Shown: in pieces, positions 13,021-23,800 of the stretch
Layout: every line of letters begins with the position of its first letter
Numbering within the stretch: the first letter of the stretch is position 1
Assembly (NCBI RefSeq): GCF_963678635.1
Contig: NC_087062.1
Coordinates: 5,568,193-5,632,192 of the forward strand
Reading direction: 5' to 3'
Length of the DNA stretch: 64,000 bases
DNA from: Symsagittifera roscoffensis
Taxonomy: Eukaryota; Xenacoelomorpha; Acoela; Convolutidae
Notes under the pieces: model-generated
What the model was told of the DNA's origin: nothing
The model's database searches: none
The model's input: only the letters and a program-made list of their open reading frames with translations
Made by a program: the position numbers and the translations under genes

Positions 13021-13070
13021 AACTCCAGAAGCGTTTTCGACATAAAAGTCATCATCAGCCAGTCTAAAAA
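13021..13070 (-). ncRNA. Hammerhead-ribozyme-like motif in the PLE 3' region
   Basis: Read on the minus strand, the segment has CTGATGA (13052-13058) and GAAA (13035-13038), the two conserved core strings of a hammerhead ribozyme. Between them GAC and GTC can pair as a short stem II. After GAAA, two A residues can pair with TT around a three-base loop (stem III), followed by a C at the cleavage position. Distal flanks TAGACT and AGTTTA can form stem I. One extra T sits between the first core and stem II, so this copy may be imperfect. Hammerhead motifs are known from PLE ends; activity here is untested. Confidence 0.4.
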
Positions 13071-13215
13071 ACAAAGCACCTGTAAAACCGGAATGGAAAT
13101 GGATGTGAAGAAATTACAAAAAATGTATAAAAACTAACATTAAAAAGAATATAAAAATAGCATCAATTAAGACCCGAGTTAGTCATGTGACCAAAACAAA
13201 CGGACTTAAAAAACC

Positions 13216-13914
13216 TCACAACTTGACTGTGAGGTACCGCAGCCGGTATTCCTCGCTTGTGTTGAGGGCAGGTCTTCTCCTCGAAATATAAAGCGCTTCT
13301 AAGGTCAAAAGTTTATTCGTGTCTAAGCTTCTGTCTAAAATTCTCGCCTCAACTGCAGCCTTGTCTGCTCCGCATTCTTTTAGATGACTACCCACCGGGG
13401 CAGAGTCCCTAAGGTGTTCAATTTTTCGGGTGATCAGGAGTCGGACGATCTGTCCAACATAGCAGGAATTGCATCCTGGACAACATATCTCATAAACCAC
13501 CCTACTCGTCAAATATCTAGGGAAATCTGTTTTCAAAGTGGGAAGACAGGTTCTGAGTTTGCGGGTCGTGAATATCGTAGAAATACCACAGTTTTGCAGC
13601 CTTTTCACGAAAATATCAGACACTTTTCCTCGATACTGGAGCCGGACAACTGGTTTCTCGATACTTTCAGGCTTTATTGAATTGGTTGTTGCTTGTGTGG
13701 TCGTGTCCTGGTTTTCCTTGATTTTAAGAAGAGAATCTGTCATTATGGTTTCATAAAAAGCCGGAGAAAACTGATTTGCTTCCCAATCATTTTTTGCTTT
13801 CCTCAAACCTTTATCAATGGCCTCCCAAGTGGAAGTCGAGTGATCAATTCTGTGCAAGGTGCCCTGAACAATGTTTCTTTTGTATTTTGTTGGCGCACAG
13901 GCGTGCGCCAACAA
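13216..13914 (-). CDS. PLE C-terminal fragment with GIY-YIG endonuclease domain
   Basis: The 232-residue open frame matches the end of Penelope-like polymerases: a linker, then the GIY-YIG nuclease. Visible landmarks are VVYEICCPGC (residues 139-148, the zinc-knuckle-like lead-in), CYVGQ (151-155, the YIG half), R163 in ITRKIEH, E206 in LTLEALYI and N218 in PALNTSEE. In the family the arginine, glutamate and asparagine line the active site. The ending RLRYLTVKL is also typical. The open frame is uninterrupted, but the reverse transcriptase domain is missing, so this is a partial gene and the listed start is simply the first methionine. In intact PLEs this nuclease nicks target DNA for target-primed reverse transcription. 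Confidence 0.8.
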   Translation of the reverse strand: MLAHACAPTKYKRNIVQGTLHRIDHSTSTWEAIDKGLRKAKNDWEANQFSPAFYETIMTDSLLKIKENQDTTTQATTNSIKPESIEKPVVRLQYRGKVSDIFVKRLQNCGISTIFTTRKLRTCLPTLKTDFPRYLTSRVVYEICCPGCNSCYVGQIVRLLITRKIEHLRDSAPVGSHLKECGADKAAVEARILDRSLDTNKLLTLEALYISRRRPALNTSEEYRLRYLTVKL

Positions 13915-13915
13915 A
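13886..13915. repeat. 13 bp perfect hairpin at the PLE 5' junction
   Basis: TTTGTTGGCGCAC (13886-13898) pairs exactly with GTGCGCCAACAAA (13903-13915) across a 4-base loop. It lies at the truncated 5' edge of the Penelope-like fragment and overlaps its first codons. Directly beyond it, a 20-base sequence (13913-13932) is repeated at 13943-13962. Such inverted and duplicated scraps are common where truncated retroelements join the target. Confidence 0.6.
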
Positions 13916-14722
13916 GACGTTGTAGACTTACTGACATTCCTGAAAGACGTTGTAGACTTACTAAATTCGCTGACGGTTTCACCGCATTGTCGGAAGTCCC
14001 ATAGGTGAAAATGACTATGCCTGTGATGTTATTAATGCACTCGAAGTCCAGCTTAACTCAAAAAACTTGACGCTGAATCACGGTAAAATAAAAGAGGTTC
14101 TGTTATCGTTTAAAAATGTCAATAGCCTAGAACTATTCCTGGAGTTGAACGTGTGACGTCGCGAAAGATACTCGGTGCATTTTTGACGAAAATCTGTCGT
14201 TCAAGGAGCTCATTACTGCTATCTGCAAAGCCGCAGTCCCATGTCTATATCTTTTGTTGCGCCTCAAACGTCTGAACTATAACGCGGAAGAGCTGAAATT
14301 ACTTTATAATTCTTTGGTGATATCTCGACTATCTTATCGCGCGTCTGTTTGGGGTGGTACCTATTCATATTTACGAGATCAAATAGACCGAGTTCAGAAC
14401 AAAGCACAATTTTTTGGTATTATTGACGAAATTGAATCTATTTGCGAAATTATCCGCAAATCTGACCAGGCCTTGCTGCGCAAAATAACCGAGACCGGGT
14501 ATCTCCATCAGCTATATTATCTCCTACCACGCAGAACGGATTATGCCGCGGATACGCTGCGACACAGAAACGCTGGAGTTATGAAGACTAAATTGGAAAA
14601 ACAACTCTGTACTTTCCCTTCGAGAGTTTAAAGAGGAGTGGTCACTTAAATTTGTAAATATGTATTGGATGTATTATCCGATAAAAATAAAAGTTTTTTG
14701 TTGTTGCTGTTGTTGTTAGTTA

Positions 14723-16027
14723 TGAAAAGGCTTTATTCTCTCCAATTACAGGTTCGCAGCGAAAACTTACTGATGTACATACAAGAAATCCTGATGGTTT
14801 TCTATCTGGATGGTGCAATCTTCTGCGTCAGAAATCAGGCTGAAAATTGTTTTAAAAGTTGTCTGGACGTTTTCACCAGATTCCTATAAACACTTTGTAG
14901 GCAACTCTCTTTATCTTTGGTTTGATCCTTTTCATAAATTTTTCAGATTGTGAATGAATTACTCGACGCCACATGATAAAGTATCTGCGGCAAAGTTTTT
15001 CTGGTCGACAGAAATCACGAGAAGTCGGCAGGAGGCAAGAATCTGACCAGCATGGTTTGTTTTGTTTTCTTAGAATAAGACTTTGCTCTGCCCTTTTTCA
15101 CATAGATCAGAATGACAGTTGGTGCCTGTTAGATAGGCCTATTCTGTTTTCATTTTGATATCTGAATTTTGGCTCTTTTCCAATTTGCATCTGAATTTTG
15201 AATCTTCTTTTTTGGCTTATTTCCTTTCCCCCACCTACAAATTTCTACTGGTAAAATTTCACATCGTCCGATTGTTACAAAAATTTGCATGCGGCAGAAA
15301 TTTGCCATGACTAGGCCGTGACAAACATATTTGGTGCCCATGTTTAACCTTGTAAAACCACCGTTATACCATAGGCTTGATGCTTATGTGAGGTGGGGGT
15401 GGAGAGGAAAAAGCCGGACAGAATCCTTAATAGTAGGAGTAGTATTAAAATACTCGACTCCGTGTAAAGGAAGAACACAAAAATAGAACAAAAGTAAAAG
15501 TTATAGCATAGTAATGAAAACACTGTAGAAAGAAATAAGGTGCAAAATAATTATGTAAGCTTCGACAGTTAGTACAAGCACATTTGACATAGAAAGAACA
15601 TCAATTTCGGCGTTTTCGTATTACCTTTTCCGACCATTTAATGAAGTGCAGGGAAGAAATATAACGTATGGTATTTTTTTTTTCGCCGATGTTTAGGTAC
15701 CTCATAAAAGGCTGTAGTGGGTCAAACGAGGTATCATAGAGGAGTCCTTTCACTGTTCTTTCAATTTTTCCTAAAATTATATCTGTCTAGAGAAATACTG
15801 TTCCGAATTTTTTCGTTTTTCAAAGTAATGATTTTACAGGCTGGAAACTTCAGACTGAATTTCCAAAACGAATTGTTCTAGAATCTGTTCAATATTTTAT
15901 TTTTTTTTGGTGGTTCTTATGGGTCATTAAGCAATTCAAATTAAGCACCTTAAGATAAACAACATGAAACCTCAAAAAACTTGCTTTCAATTTTTGCTTC
16001 AATTTTTTCTTAATTTTAGATTTTGCT
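14723..16027. other. AT-rich intergenic stretch, no gene recognised
   Basis: No domain or conserved splice-bounded exon was identified. Short open frames at 14665-14889 and 14973-15158 have no recognised similarity. This stretch could hold the missing first exon of the FERM gene that begins downstream, but nothing in it clearly supports that. Confidence 0.3.
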
Positions 16028-17005
16028 AAGAACAACAACAACAACCAAAAACTTAAATTAAAATAGAAATACATCTATTTTGCGATATATCAGTCGTTGA
16101 GTTGCCGAAGGAGACGGTCAGGGAACAAGTTCTTGTATTTTTCTTTCTGTTTTGAGCTACTAATCGGTTACGGAGTTTAACTGAGTAACAGGTACGCTGA
16201 GGTAAGATATCTTTCAAAAGATGGGATGGTGTAGAATCTATACGCTCATAAAGTTTTCGATCACAATCCGCAATTATCTTTTTGACCGGAGTGAAGGTCT
16301 GTATGATTTCCATTTGTGTCGCTCTGCTCTGTACTGCATCTATTTTATTCAGAAGATAGGCAGGTGAGCCTCCCCAAGCGGACGCTCCGTAAAAAAATGC
16401 GGTTTCACCAAAGCTTTGTATAAAAGTTCCAGCTCACTCTTGTCGTACCCCAACTGTTTGAGTTTCAAAAGCAAATATACATTCGTTGACAATTTTTTGA
16501 CAACTTTTTCAATGTGGGGTTTGAAAGAAACTGTTATCAATGTGTAGCCCAAGTATTTTCAATTCTTTTTCGACTTTGACACCAGTAATGTCAGCCACTG
16601 ATGCTGAGCGAGAGAATAGGACTTGAACTTCTTTCGACTTCGACGTGTTCAAAACAAAGTTGTTTATACTGCACCACGTAGATATTTGTCGAATAACTGC
16701 TTGGGCATGATCTGAGTTGTTTTTGCCTCCCACGCATTGGTTGTTATCATCAGCGAACTTGACTGGAACATACCGCTCAGCTTCCACTACTCGATCACTG
16801 TAGGCAGCGTTAAACCATGGGGGCCCTAGCACCGTTCCTTGAGTCACACCACTGTTGGTTGTTCTCATTTGTGAACCTTCATTGTCTTTTGCCACATATT
16901 GTTGCCTTCCTGCGAGAAAGTTCGTTAATAGATTGATAATGAAGGCATCCATGCTAGGAATTTCAGATTTTTTCTTGATACTTTCGCATGGTCGAAACAT
17001 TATGC
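16028..17005 (-). mobile_element. 5'-truncated LINE reverse transcriptase relic
   Basis: On the minus strand the segment reads LTNFLAGRQQYV, then motif B' as GVTQGTVLGPPWF (about 16845-16810), motif C as VKFADDNNQ and LNTSKSKEVQVLF. After a frameshift near 16540 it reads HIEKVVKKLSTNVYLLLKL and LGYDKSELELLYKALV. The C-terminal region ends near 16080, and a (GTT)n 3' tail sits at about 16028-16043. The LLYKAL segment and tail type match the LINE at 10.9-14.7 kb, so the two are related families. It lacks ORF1, the endonuclease and the N-terminal half of the RT. Confidence 0.75.
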
Positions 17006-17442
17006 GCTACATGCACAGGAACCGGCTATCCTTGATTTCGTTTATTTAGTTTTCTACTTTTCTTTGACTTTTGTTAGTTTTTTCTGTTCTGATTTTGAAA
17101 AAGTTCAGAAAAACACTAATTAATTTGGTAATAGTCTTGTTATTTTCCAGAATTCTTAAAAGTTTTACAAGTTTTTTGCTGTTTCGAAGACGCTTATTGA
17201 TGTAATTAATTTTACCAGTTCCTGGAAACTAAAAAAATCAGTTTCATGTTTGTGCTATGTTTGTGTTTGAGTACGTGCTATTTCGTAATAGCTCATAATG
17301 TTTCTTTCTATTAATAATTTCTGTTTTATTAACGCGATGCCTCGCTTTGTTTATATGCGGAAGTAAATCATTTGATTTTTTTGTTTATTCTTGAAAAACT
17401 CTGTTTTGAGCAGTCTTGCACTGCACCAATACTGTTTTTTAG

Positions 17443-17804
17443 GGACTTTGCTAAAGAATGAAAAGCACAGTCTGAATCTTGCTGTCCATCTCCTAGATGG
17501 AGAATGTCAAACATTTAAAGTGGACAGGAAGGCAATCGGAGCAGATGCTATGGATAGAGTGTGTTTTAATCTGGAATTGGTAGAAATCGACTTCTTTGGC
17601 CTTCAGTTTAAAGACAGAGAAAGTGTATGGCATTGGATAGATCTGGCAAAGGAACTGAAGAAACAACTGAAGTTATCGAAGACCCAGGAAGAGGGTGGAG
17701 AGAGGATCTACTTTTTACAGTTCAGGGTCAAGTTTTTCCCCTCCCAGCCACAAACTGTAAGGGAGGAGCTGACAAAATACTACTTCTACTGGCAACTTAA
17801 ACAG
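17443..17804 (+). CDS. EPB41L5: FERM gene exon A (lobe F1)
   Basis: The acceptor TGTTTTTTAG ends at 17442 and the donor is CAG|GTACAT after 17804. The exon starts with two bases of a split codon and ends on a codon boundary. It encodes the ubiquitin-like F1 lobe: [60 protein letters not shown] and YYFYWQLKQ. An insert [10 protein letters not shown] precedes the FLQFRVKFF strand. The open frame runs on upstream, but the family pattern and the splice acceptor favour entry at 17443, not at the methionine-like codon before it. Confidence 0.82.
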
Positions 17805-20800
17805 GTACATAAACACTGATTTTTAAACGGGTATATGAATCCTGATACTTTAACAAGGTCATGAAAACCGATACTTTTAAAAGTTAAGTGAAAATTTACT
17901 CGAAGGCCTGGGCACGGTCGTTCGATGCTCATCATAATTCTGTCTCGTTGCTTGAGGCCTAAGCAATATTTGAGACTAGTAGAATGACGAACAAATTGCA
18001 TGCAGGTTTTATTCAGAGCGAAACTGTGTTTCACTAAAAATCTCAACAGCTTGTAAGGCGGGGATTGTCTTTCCTTCCTTGTAGATAAACGGTTTTTAAA
18101 AAAATCTGGTGTCTTCATCGGAATTCCCACAGAGTTTCCTATGTAAATTAATTGAGGAAGATTGGTCAAATATTGGGATTATCTAGATTACAGACTGGTA
18201 CAGGGGTAACAATTACGTAATTACTACTTACTGTAGGTAGGATAGTTTCATGGAGACTTGAAACTTCTGAAAGTTTTTTTTAAACAAAAATCAGTTTCGG
18301 ATCAACTGGTGTCTGCTCAAAGATTGTCCGCTTTTTTTCCACTTCATAAGTTTTGTTCAGTTACTAATTTGAATTTCAAGGATCTTGCTAGGAATTTGCC
18401 TGGAATTCCTGTTTGATAAAAACGGGTATTATGAAAGTGTATGGGATTGGGTTTTTTTTATACGCTTTGAAAAATTTTATCTCTTTGCAAAAAAACTTAT
18501 CACTTCTCAAAAATTATTCTATCGATTTTCAGAAAAGGGTATCGATAGATAGACCGAGTACATTATTGTATGTCTATAGTATCCATTGGTCTCTTTTTGC
18601 GTCTCAGCCTTCGAAATCTTTGGGGGGGATTATTTGACCAATCTTTTTGATTTCTGATTTTTTTTTGCTTTCTCAAAAACTATCTAAAATTTTTTCAATT
18701 TCAATGAGTAGAACGGACTTGAAAAGCTTCCCTCCATTAACGGCTACACCCAACCTTGCTTTACGCATAAAAATATTGGAATAGTTGGTTTTTTGTTTTT
18801 TTTTACCGTTTTTTGAATCTTCTTTATTTTTTCTCGAAAACTAAGCATCTAAACTTGAGGTTGTCGGTTCAGTTGAAATGACAGGTAGTGGGAAGCTCCC
18901 TTGCATTAGCGGCCACTCTCAATTTTTACAAAAATAATTTAAAATTCCTCGGTAAAGTCAATTTTTTGAGCGTTTGTTCAATTAAATGAGTTTTACCGGA
19001 TAATACACTCTCATATCTGAGATCTGGGTTCAATCCAAAAAACTGGATGTAACAAGCGCCTTTGAATACGCGACTGCACCCACACTTTTTTGACTCAAAA
19101 AATATGGCCCTCGAAAAAAACAAAATTTTGATTTTTTGACCATTTTTTGAAATTTTTTGACTTCTCTCGAGAACTACCAGCCTTGGCAGCGTTGGTTTCT
19201 TTAAATTCAATTGAGCTTTTAGGTTGGTTGAATCTCTTCTGAATACGCGGCTACGCTCACTTTTTCTCGAAAATTGTCCTGCCAAATCGGATAACCTTTC
19301 ATCGTCACAACAGGCTGTTGAAAGCTTACGTATATAATTTAATATGCACAGTTTTTAGGAAAAAAATATGGTCTCTAACTAGTGAAGGTTTTGGAACTTT
19401 GACCGCTATTTGGAAGTCGTTTGACTACTCGAAACTTACCGTTCCAATTCTCAGTTTAAGCGTTCATTATGTTCAATCGCGCAAACCGATATTGGAAATC
19501 TTCTCTACTTTACCGGCCACGCCTGCTTTTCGCAGAAAAAAGTTGCGGATTTAGGAAAGTCGAGTTTTTGAACGTTGACAGTTTTTTAGAAACGTCTTGA
19601 ATCTTCTTAAAATTACCCTATCAAGTCTGAGATTAAAAGTTCAATCGAAATAAGCGGTTGCGCGAATTTTTTGTGAAGAAGCGGCTGCTTTTTTCTTTTC
19701 GTAAGAGGAATGTAATGACTTCCAATTTTTGAGCAGCACCAGTGGGTAATATAGATTCTAGCGAGGGGCGAGATAAATTCTTTTTAACTATTACCTTGTT
19801 ACCTTGGTTTATCTCTGATTTAACAAGGAAAGGCGTTTGCTCTGCAAGTAGCTAAGATTGTTCCAACCGAAACCTTTTGACAAGGAATTTCAAAAAGAGA
19901 AATCTTTGTAAAAATCAAAAAATCTTCCTGTTATTATTATTTTTAGAAATGTCGATTGAATAAAATGGAAAATTCAAGAACGAGCGGCAACTATAATTAA
20001 ATTAACGTAACAAATAGCGTGGGAGTTCTAGTAGAATTGAAGTTGGTTGGTCTGCCGAGAGAGAACAATTTGATTTTTGTATCCAGATCACGACCAGTAG
20101 GATTTTATTAAAATAATACACTTGACCTCTTGAAAGATTTTCTTGACATTGTCAAAATTGGTTGGCATATTCTTTAAACACCCAACCTAAGTTTTAGTTC
20201 CTTCTCATTGCGAGAGGTGTCGGGAAAATAACAAATTAACATTATGTGAGAAAAATAACCACCGATTGCTGCCGCGAGTTGAATAAAGGATTTCCAGAAT
20301 TGAAGAGTGGAATAAATATGAATGAATAGACTGATTTAAACATTCTAGGCTCGCGCACCTGTATTGGCACCAAAACTATTTGACAAACAAGACTTGATAA
20401 GTTCACTGCACTAAATAAATAGATAGATAATTGCAGAGATACTCAGCATAGAGTGAGTTACCGGTAGCCTCATGACACAAGTATGTCTCGAATTTTCTGT
20501 ATGGTGTTTTCATTTCAATGCAAGATAAACCTAGATATCTTAGGACACTCAGCTTCTTTTGCCTCCTGAAGTGATGCGTGCAAAGATTCATTTTGCTTTC
20601 GTAATTTTCTCATCAAAAGTCTGCTTGCGCTGGTAAATTTGTACAGCCGTTGGCTAGAAGCTGCCATTATTTGGCGTTCTGGGTTTAATGAAATGGGAAA
20701 TAGGATCATTTGAAAAGCATCTCGTAAAATCGCTACTTTCAAGCTATCAGTTCACTCGTAAGCGATAGGCTTTTTTGAGTAATTTCCCAATTGACGGCAA

Positions 20801-23800
20801 TCATTTTGTTTGGCTTTCAAAAGAGTGATGATGTATATAGGCTTTACCTCCCTTTCATATAGCACAGGTGGACCGTATGTATGTGTTTGTATGTATGTGT
20901 GTATATGTATGTGTGTATGTATGTAATTATGAATGTAAGTAAAAAGTTACGGATTTAGGAAAGACAAGTTTTTGAACATTGACCGTGTTTTAGAGAATTC
21001 CTAAATCTCCAAAGTTTTCACTCTGCTCACTTATTTTAGTAGAAACAACTAAGGTCCAATTTTTGAAACACGCATGTCCAGCATCAGTTCTACAAATAGA
21101 AAAAATTTTCAAAGAATTAGCTCGTCCCTAGTTGTCCATCATCGACACATACGAAAATTTTGGTTCACCTATTTTTTTAAACATCTTTCATTTTTTTTTG
21201 TACTTAAGCTTTCATGATTGGGTTGTATCGCAAGTGGCGCGAAGCTCCGCTTCGACTTTGTTGGAAGTTTTTTTTGTAACTTCAAGGAGCGTTCTGTGCA
21301 TTTGGTGCAGTGTTAACACGCATGTTCGAGACGACAAATCTCAAATTTAGAACTCCAGTTGACATCTGTTTTTTTTGTGGAAACTGAAAATTTTCGAATA
21401 ATTTAGACTTTCGTGCGTGATATTTTTGCCGGCTTAGGTGCCGAAGAAAGGTTCGGTTTCCTTTTAGGACTTTAAAATTTCTTTAGCTTTGCAAGTGTTT
21501 TGCAATCGGATACTACCACTTTTTCCCTTAAATAACTTCAGATGCAGGGGATCTCCACTTCAAGAGGATCTTCACTTCTTGAGGATCTTCTGACATGCTC
21601 ATTTTCTTGAAAATGCAAGCAAAAGTACTTTTTTCAATTTTTTTTCAAAATCAAGGTTTTCGTCCTAGTTTCTGGTCGGTTTTTATTGATTTTTAAAGCA
21701 TGAGTTTTGTTCCAGTTCAAACAGTTCTTACAATAACTGAAACTTACAATTTTGTAAATTGAGCATGTCTGATTTTGAGTTGTTTTTTCGTTTTTAATTT
21801 CCTTTTTCTTTTAATCATTCAAACAGTTACAGTTTATGTTATATCGACTTATTCAACTTATTTTGCGTGATTTCGAGGGCAAAATATATCCGTTTGGGTT
21901 TCAGTTTTGATGGGTCGTAAAAACTTTTCTAAATTTTATGAATTTTGTTATGACAACAGTTTTTGTTTTCGGCTCAACAGGTTTCGACCCAAAGTTTGTT
22001 GCCGCTCGGTAAATAGTTTCCTTTTTTAAGGGCTAAGGGCTGTTTATGTGTTTATGAACTTCATCCAATACAAGTTGGAAGTTTTTGTAGCTGTAATTTT
22101 TTAACGTTTGTTAAGTTATTTCAAGTAATTTTTTCCAACATATTTTTTCAGAAATTTTATTTAACTTCATTTGTTTATTCCCTATTTTGTAGCGCAATGC
22201 GTTTTCGGTAACGCAAGTGTTGCGAAGCTCTGCTTCGCATCTGTGTTGTGAACTGTCTTATGGTGCAGGTAATTTTTTTTCCAGGAAACTTTTTTCATTT
22301 TGATAACTTTGTTAATACAAAGAACAATTTTTTGAAGATTTTTTTTTTAATTTTGGATTTGTCATCTCATATGCTGTTAAGCATAGTCATTCATTTTTGT
22401 ATCGCGGTGATGCGAAGCTCCTCATGCCTGTGTCAAAAAATATTTTTGTCATGTTTTTTTTTGCAAACAATTAAGGAAAAATTGTGGAGGAATTATGTAG
22501 GGAGTTAAGTCTCTTCATCGACAGCTGAGAGTTTGTGCAGTATTTTTGTCCAATTCTTCGTGAAAACCGAAAATATTCAGACCAATTGATGTGGACACAG
22601 ATAATTTTTGAAATATTTACGCTAGCGAGCTTGCGCGCGTTAGTGTATTACTACGAACCTTCTGTTTTTTCTAACCTAACTCGCAAATAAAAGTGTTCTT
22701 TAAAAATGTTCACTTATTTGGTGGCCATTTTGCTATAATCACAATCTGTAGCATTGGGAATCATATAGCATCTGTTTTTCCCCGTTTTTTGGCTAGTGTT
22801 TGTGATTTACGAAGCGTCCGTGGCTGAGTGGTTAGTGCGTGAGGCCTATAATCTCCAGATCTAGGCTTATTATTATTTCTTATTTTATTTAGAACAACAG
22901 CATTTAGAATTTTCCTTGACAACATTTTCGTTTTCGGCTCGACACGAGTTTACCTATTATAATCGAGTAAAAAAATTACAGTAAACATAATTCCAGACAA
23001 ATTTAAAAAATTTATGTAGGTGTGGTTTTTTCGTTTTTTTTTCGACTTAGTGGTTTACAATGCTATGTTTGTGTAGTAGCTTTACTTCAACTCTGTGTCA
23101 AAAGGAATTGAATTTTAAGTGACTGTAGAATTTCAAAGAGCTTGAAGGCCATATATATTTGTTACGAATACCCAGTTATTTTCTTCAGTCCTTTGAACTC
23201 ATTGAAACTTTTCCAACTGTCTATTGGATATGGTTAATAAATTAGATTATATGCTAAATCAGATCTTTCTATTTTGTACATGGGTAGTCATTCTAACGTC
23301 AGAAAGCTTATTTTTACGCAATTCAACACAAACACGTCTTGAAATCTAATTAACCTAATAATTGCATCTTACTGACTGGTTAAGTAGCTCAGGGCCACCG
23401 ATATTGCGATTAATTGGACATTAGCTATACGCAATAAATTGCTAAAAATTGGAACAGACAAATTTAATTACAAAGAACAATCAATCGGCCAGTTTTAGGC
23501 AATTTTTACTTATGCTTTTTGTTTGAAAAGTTAGCGGTTACATTGCTCTTTTTAGTTAAATCTGTATGTTCTTTTTTTGATATTTTCTGTCTTGTCATTC
23601 CAGGACGTGGCTAGTGGCTCTCTTCTTGCACCGGAGGATGTTGCAGTGCAACTGGCAGCTCTCACTCTCCAATCGGAGCTCGGAGATTACGACCCCTCGG
23701 AGCATGACGCCATTACAGTGTCCGAATTCCGCTTTGTACCCGAGCGACTGCAGACAGTTGAAATGGAAGGTCAAGTTCTGCTGGAGTGGTCTTTTCTGCG

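Larger units (their letters stand above)
12976..13931 (-). mobile_element. 5'-truncated Penelope-like element (PLE) nested in a LINE
   Basis: The segment is inserted between motif B' and motif C of the host LINE reverse transcriptase. The hexamer TGACAT occurs at both edges (12970-12975 and 13932-13937), and on both sides it belongs to the LINE's N-D-I codons, consistent with a short target duplication. The element keeps only the C-terminal part of the PLE protein (GIY-YIG nuclease) plus a 3' untranslated end. The reverse transcriptase itself is gone, as usual for 5' truncation. Because it interrupts the LINE, it inserted later. Confidence 0.8.
10884..14722 (+). mobile_element. Decayed LINE (ORF1 end, APE endonuclease, RT), interrupted by a Penelope-like element
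   Basis: The ORF1 end lies at about 10940-11170 (RPRTLIVKLP, VFISRELT, KLFINGQE). The endonuclease follows from about 11215 (INARSLKKPNALL, DICLVCESWL), with frameshifts through about 12050. The reverse transcriptase shows LISLRYKAV-side sequence, DLRLICLTPIIARVFERIV (12560-12620), motif A LDLSKAFDSISHRAI (about 12750) and motif B' GVPQGTVNGPPLF (about 12917-12955). It resumes after an insertion at about 13960 with motif C as KFADGFTAL, then LNYNAEELKLLYNSL and ASVWGG (14270-14355). The 3' end has an AATAAA-like stretch and a (TTG)n tail at 14697-14717. That tail suggests an original 3' end. Frameshifts and stops make it inactive. Confidence 0.75.

Noticed and set aside
22812-22870. Possible tRNA gene
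   Set aside because: A good A-box-like string but no B box and no cloverleaf; at best a SINE head remnant.
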